Source: Caproicibacterium sp. BJN0003
GTDB lineage: Bacteria > Bacillota > Clostridia > Oscillospirales > Acutalibacteraceae
Direction: 5' to 3'
Length of the DNA: 64,000 bases
Assembly: GCF_026314295.1 (NCBI RefSeq)
Contig: NZ_CP111108.1
Coordinates: 62,001 to 126,000 of the forward strand
Part shown: positions 60,585 through 64,000 of the stretch, piece after piece
Numbering within the stretch: position 1 is the stretch's first letter
How the letters are laid out: every line of letters begins with the position of its first letter
Notes under the pieces: generated by a model
Databases searched by the model: none
The model's input: only the letters and a program-made list of their open reading frames with translations
Told to the model about the DNA's origin: nothing
Position numbers and translations under genes: made by a program

Positions 60585-61289
60585 TTAGTTCCAGCGGCGG
60601 CCTTCGAGACGACGTGCCGTCAGGAAGAGAAAAGCCGCAGCGACCGACAGGAAAAAGACCAGCGAAGAAAGGTCAAAGACGCCGGAAGTAAATGTTTTAT
60701 AACGGGTGTTAAAGGAAATCCAGTTAATAATCTGAGTAACGACTGAATTGCTGACGATCGAACCAATTTGATCGATCACCATCAAAAAGACTGCAACCCC
60801 CATCGAACTGATGGCGGCGACAATCTGATTTTCAGTCAGCGAAGAGAGAAACATACTGATAGCGATCATGGCGGCGCCATAAAAAAGGGTGCCGAGGATG
60901 TCGCCAAAAATAATTGCCCAGTTAGGCGATGAAAAAATACCAATTACGAAGGCGGGAATTAGAGACCCTACTAGAGAAACGGCAAACACCAATAATGCTG
61001 CCAAAAATTTTCCGAAAGCGATTGCATAGGTGCCGACCGGTGCTGTTAAAAGTGCCTGATCGGTTTTGTTCTTTCGCTCTTCACTGAAGCTTCGCATCGT
61101 AATGATCGGAATGACCAGCATGTTAAAAAGAAACATGGAACTGTATACACTGGAGATATAAGTAGAAGTCTGCAAAAGCAAAACATTGTAATAAAAAAAT
61201 CCATAGAGCGCCAACAAAACGCCGATACAGACATAGGCAATCGGAGAATGAAAATAGGAATTCAGTTCCCTTTTAAAAATGGCTTTCAT
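60585..61289 (-). CDS. GldF-like ABC-2 permease
   Basis: 234 residues with six membrane helices, starting MKAIFKRELNSYFHSPIAYVC, the ABC-2 permease opening of GldF/NosY-type proteins, and containing NMLVIPIITMRSFSEERKNKTDQALLTAPV. It overlaps the ATPase gene by 4 bases. Confidence 0.9.
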   Translation of the reverse strand: MKAIFKRELNSYFHSPIAYVCIGVLLALYGFFYYNVLLLQTSTYISSVYSSMFLFNMLVIPIITMRSFSEERKNKTDQALLTAPVGTYAIAFGKFLAALLVFAVSLVGSLIPAFVIGIFSSPNWAIIFGDILGTLFYGAAMIAISMFLSSLTENQIVAAISSMGVAVFLMVIDQIGSIVSNSVVTQIINWISFNTRYKTFTSGVFDLSSLVFFLSVAAAFLFLTARRLEGRRWN

Positions 61290-62308
61290 TCTTTATCGCT
61301 CCCTTCTTTAGAATCGGCAGAAGCATCCGCAGCGGCGGAAGATACAGATGGAGAATCATTTTTTGGCAGTAAATGTCCATCATCATATTCACCGCTTGTC
61401 AGGCGCAGAAAGACTTCTTCCAGACTCTGCTCATGAGAATGAAGCTCCAAAATAGGCCAATCCTGCTCTTTGCAGAGAGAAAAAATCTCCTTGCGAGCGT
61501 CGTCTTTTTCTTCGATTGAGAAAAGGCAAGTGCCGTTTTCCCGACGTTCGGAGCAGACCGCCACTTTTACGGAAGGCAGCTTTCGTAAAGCGGAAAGCGA
61601 TTCGTCACGCGGCGCTTGTAGAATCAGCTGTAAATGAGGCTCTTCCATATTTTCAGAGAGTGATTCCGGATTTCCATCAGCTACAAGACGCCCGTGATTG
61701 ATGACGAGAATTCGAGAACAGGTCGCTTCAATTTCCGGGAGAATATGGGAAGAAAGCAATACGGTATGTTCTTTTCCAAGCTCTTTAATAAAATTTCGGA
61801 TCTCAATAATTTGCTTTGGATCAAGCCCGACAGTGGGTTCATCCAAAATTAAGAGCGGAGGATCACCGAGCAGTGCCTGTGCAAGTCCTACCCGCTGACG
61901 ATATCCTTTGGAAAGGTTCGCAATCAGCCGGGAGGAGACATCCCAAATACCGGATTCTTTGCAGATCTTTTCAATATGTTCTTCTTTTGGCATCCGAATT
62001 TTTTTGAGGTCAAAGATAAAGCTGAGATATTCGCGCACGGTCATATCCATATAGAGCGGGGGCATTTCCGGAAGATATCCAATCAGCGATTTTGCTTGGT
62101 TGGGTTCGTCCAGAATATTATGACCGCCAATAAGAACCGTTCCGTCGGTTGCAGAAAGGTATCCGGTCAAAATATTCATGGTGGTGGATTTTCCTGCACC
62201 ATTTGGACCTAAAAAGCCGACGACACCACTGCCTTCCACTGAAAAGGTGATATCGTCGAGGGCCGTAAAAAGGCCATATCGTTTGGAAAGGTGACTGACG
62301 TTAATCAA
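61286..62308 (-). CDS. GldA-like ABC transporter ATPase
   Basis: About 340 residues: Walker A GPNGAGKST, Q-loop YLPEMPPLY, signature LSKGYRQRVGLAQALLG, Walker B LLILDEPTVGLDP and the H-loop LLSSHILPE. A C-terminal domain and an Asp/Ser-rich tail follow. A GTG at 62318-62320 overlaps the GGAG, so the TTG at 62308 (11 bases after it) is the likelier start. First gene of the gldA-gldF-gldG-DUF4340 operon. Confidence 0.92.
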   Translation of the reverse strand: MINVSHLSKRYGLFTALDDITFSVEGSGVVGFLGPNGAGKSTTMNILTGYLSATDGTVLIGGHNILDEPNQAKSLIGYLPEMPPLYMDMTVREYLSFIFDLKKIRMPKEEHIEKICKESGIWDVSSRLIANLSKGYRQRVGLAQALLGDPPLLILDEPTVGLDPKQIIEIRNFIKELGKEHTVLLSSHILPEIEATCSRILVINHGRLVADGNPESLSENMEEPHLQLILQAPRDESLSALRKLPSVKVAVCSERRENGTCLFSIEEKDDARKEIFSLCKEQDWPILELHSHEQSLEEVFLRLTSGEYDDGHLLPKNDSPSVSSAAADASADSKEGSDKE

Positions 62309-62373
62309 TCTGGAATTCACTCCTTTTTGATGTGGGGAAGCTTTATAAAAGTTTCGGACACAGATTAGTTTCT

Positions 62374-62379
62374 ATTATA
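62374..62379 (-). promoter_or_regulatory. -10 element of the gld-like operon
   Basis: Perfect TATAAT on the minus strand about 65 bases before the ATPase gene; the -35 at 17-bp spacing is poor. Confidence 0.35.
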
Positions 62380-62435
62380 AAAATACTATCTGAACATTAT
62401 GTGAAGATTCCGTGATTCCTAAAGTTGGGTTTTGC

Positions 62436-62464
62436 TTGACGGAAACAGTGTCACCGTTTAAAAT
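62436..62464 (+). promoter_or_regulatory. Sigma-A promoter of the DUF1015 gene
   Basis: TTGACG (62436-62441), 17 bp, TAAAAT (62459-62464). Confidence 0.75.
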
Positions 62465-62507
62465 AGAGTGTATAAAAGTTCAAAAAACAGTAGGAGGGTT
62501 ACAGTGT

Positions 62508-63779
62508 ATGGCAATTATCAAACCATTTCGAGCACTTCGCTATACAGATAAGGCAGGGGAAATTGCGGAATTAACCTGTCCACCTTATGATATCATCAGT
62601 GAGGAGCAGCGAAAAGCCTATCTTGACGAAAATTCCAAAAATGTGATTCGTCTGGAACTGCCCAAAGGTGAAGATCCTTATGGAGAGGCCGGACGCACGC
62701 TTGATACATGGCTCAAAGACGGCATCCTCCGCGAGGATACTCAGCCCGGAATTTATATTTATGAGGAAGAATTTAAAGCTTACGGTGAAACAAAGAAAAT
62801 TAAGGGCCTGATTTGTCGGGTTAAGCTGATTGAATTTGATAAAGGCGTCATTTTACCGCATGAAGAGACGCTCAGCAAGGCAAAAGAGGATCGCTTCCAT
62901 TTGATGAAGGCGACATATTGTAACTTTAGCCAAATTTATTCCCTTTATATGGATGAACAGCACAAAACGAAATCCAGAATCGATGCACTTTCTAAGGATA
63001 CACCGCGGTATGAATTTTCTGATGGAAACGTGACGCACCGGATGTGGATCGTCAATGATCCGGTGGCGATCGAGGCAATTTGCGACGATTTTTCTATGAG
63101 AAAACTCTATATTGCAGACGGTCATCACCGCTATGAAACAGCGCTTAATTTCCGTAACTGGTGCCGGGAGCAGGGTGTGATTTCACCGGAACCGGATTAT
63201 TGCATGATGATGCTGGTGGATATGGAGAATGAAGGCCTAGTCGTTTTCCCGACCCATCGTTTAATCCATGACCTTCCGAATTTTGATGAGAAAAAGCTTC
63301 TAAAGGACTGTGAGCAGGAATTTCGAGTGACCTCTTACGAAAGGACCGACAAAATTCAGGCAACGTTGACTGAGTGCTATCAAAAGGGCGAAAAAGCGTT
63401 TGCTTGCTACTGCGGCGGCGAAAGCTGGAATCTGCTTGTCTTAAAGGATCCTGCCGTGATGAAAACTTATCTGCCGGAAAAATCTAAGGCAAGTCAGGAG
63501 CTTGATGTTGCTGTGCTCCATACGATGATTCTTGAAAAGTATCTTGGAATCGACAAGGAAAATATGGCAAAGCAGATTAATCTATCTTATACTCGTGATC
63601 TGGATGAAGCACTCGAAAGTGTGCGGCAGAAAAAGAGCCAGTGTGCATTTTTGATGAATCCTACCCGTGTAACGGAGATTCGTGACGTAGCGGCTGCCGG
63701 AGAAAAAATGCCCCAAAAATCCACTTATTTTTATCCGAAGCTGATTACCGGCCTTGCGATGAACAAGATGGATTTCTAA
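62508..63779 (+). CDS. DUF1015 family protein
   Basis: 423 residues from the ATG at 62508 (behind AGGAGGG); an upstream in-frame start at 62412 precedes the promoter. Family hallmarks: IKPFRALRYTDKAGEIAELTCPPYDIISEEQR at the start, then LPHEETLSKAKEDRFHLMKAT, LYIADGHHRYETALNF and FPTHRLIHDL. DUF1015 proteins are related to ParB/sulfiredoxin-type folds, have possible NTP or serine-kinase-like (SerK) relatives, and remain poorly characterised. In several Clostridia the gene lies beside serine/phosphoglycerate dehydrogenase genes; not here. Confidence 0.9.
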   Translation: MAIIKPFRALRYTDKAGEIAELTCPPYDIISEEQRKAYLDENSKNVIRLELPKGEDPYGEAGRTLDTWLKDGILREDTQPGIYIYEEEFKAYGETKKIKGLICRVKLIEFDKGVILPHEETLSKAKEDRFHLMKATYCNFSQIYSLYMDEQHKTKSRIDALSKDTPRYEFSDGNVTHRMWIVNDPVAIEAICDDFSMRKLYIADGHHRYETALNFRNWCREQGVISPEPDYCMMMLVDMENEGLVVFPTHRLIHDLPNFDEKKLLKDCEQEFRVTSYERTDKIQATLTECYQKGEKAFACYCGGESWNLLVLKDPAVMKTYLPEKSKASQELDVAVLHTMILEKYLGIDKENMAKQINLSYTRDLDEALESVRQKKSQCAFLMNPTRVTEIRDVAAAGEKMPQKSTYFYPKLITGLAMNKMDF

Positions 63780-63806
63780 TCATGAAAAAATAAAAAGTCT
63801 CTAAAG

Positions 63807-63838
63807 AGCGTGTGTCGATTTTGGCACATGCTTTTTTA
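63807..63838 (+). terminator. Terminator after the DUF1015 gene
   Basis: AGCGTGTG (63807-63814) pairs with CACATGCT (63825-63832, one G-T), followed by TTTTT. Confidence 0.75.
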
Positions 63839-63842
63839 TTTT

Positions 63843-64000
63843 TTAGCCTTTGTCAGATGATTTTGAAGTCTCTTCCCAATAATCCGACATGGTAAATCCG
63901 GGGACTTCGGTGACCTCCCGCCCTAAAAATTCAGGCGGAATAAACGCATTTGCATCTTCTGTTGAAGAAAATTCTACTTCTGCATAGCAGAAAGAAGTTA
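63843..64000 (-). CDS. CYTH domain protein, C-terminal end (partial)
   Basis: The minus-strand frame is open from the window edge to a TAA at 63843-63845 (52 residues). CYAEVEFSSTEDANAFIPPEFLGREVTEV is the last strand region of the CYTH fold (class IV adenylate cyclase/thiamine or inorganic triphosphatase family), ending PGFTMSDYW. Its remaining part lies beyond the window. Confidence 0.75.
   Translation of the reverse strand, partial: TSFCYAEVEFSSTEDANAFIPPEFLGREVTEVPGFTMSDYWEETSKSSDKG

Overview
The window looks like a chromosomal segment of a strictly anaerobic, endospore-forming Gram-positive bacterium of the class Clostridia, most likely an Oscillospiraceae/Ruminococcaceae relative. Sporulation and germination genes (gpr, spoIIP, cwlJ, a gerQ-like gene), a class III ribonucleotide reductase, rubrerythrin, low-to-moderate GC, strong AGGAGG-type ribosome binding sites, frequent TTG/GTG starts and many hairpin+T terminators support this. 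The assignment below family level is inference. I found no phage, insertion sequence, CRISPR array, rRNA or tRNA gene.

Layout. 0-8 kb: tail of an unknown gene, LCP cell-wall ligase, rpsT, gpr, inverted spoIIP, two tiny membrane proteins, lepA, an NSS-family transporter. 8-16 kb: mfd, zapA, a U32/RlhA-type protein, dut, DUF4321, maf. 15.7-23 kb: the rod-shape cluster mreBCD-mrdA, then minD (without minC or minE), mgsA and hisS. 23-26.4 kb: a Mg2+ P-type ATPase behind an M-box riboswitch, a terminator and a previously unlisted short leader ORF. 26.8-31.8 kb: a TRAP transporter operon led by a DUF6282 metallohydrolase-like gene and followed by a LysR regulator. 32-36 kb: ilvB-ilvN-ilvC, with a terminator hairpin just after the promoter, and an FlK-like thioesterase. 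36-41.7 kb: GNAT, ychF, rubrerythrin, a small sigma-region-4 gene pair, a SurA/PrsA-like lipoprotein and an unknown protein. 41.9-46.9 kb: an Smr-domain protein, an ABC ATPase with a giant FtsX-like permease, and an unknown helical protein. 47-48.6 kb: mgtE behind a second leader ORF with an attenuator. 48.8-55 kb: aspS, queH, an HxlR regulator and the nrdD/small glycyl-radical ORF/nrdG operon. 55-64 kb: cwlJ-gerQ, a CLC-F-type antiporter, a Gld-type ABC system with DUF4340, a DUF1015 protein and the tail of a CYTH protein.

The most interesting signals concern gene structure and regulation. (1) Both Mg2+ transporters have short, well-initiated leader ORFs embedded in mutually exclusive RNA structures. 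The mgtE leader encodes an Asp-Asp-Asp-Val-Pro stretch, the kind of nascent chain known to destabilise ribosomes at low Mg2+, and lies just ahead of an antiterminator/terminator pair. (2) The anaerobic ribonucleotide reductase large subunit ends without a glycyl-radical motif. That motif (RITGYL) sits in a separate 53-residue ORF with its own ribosome binding site. (3) minD stands alone and appears to lack the usual C-terminal membrane-targeting helix.
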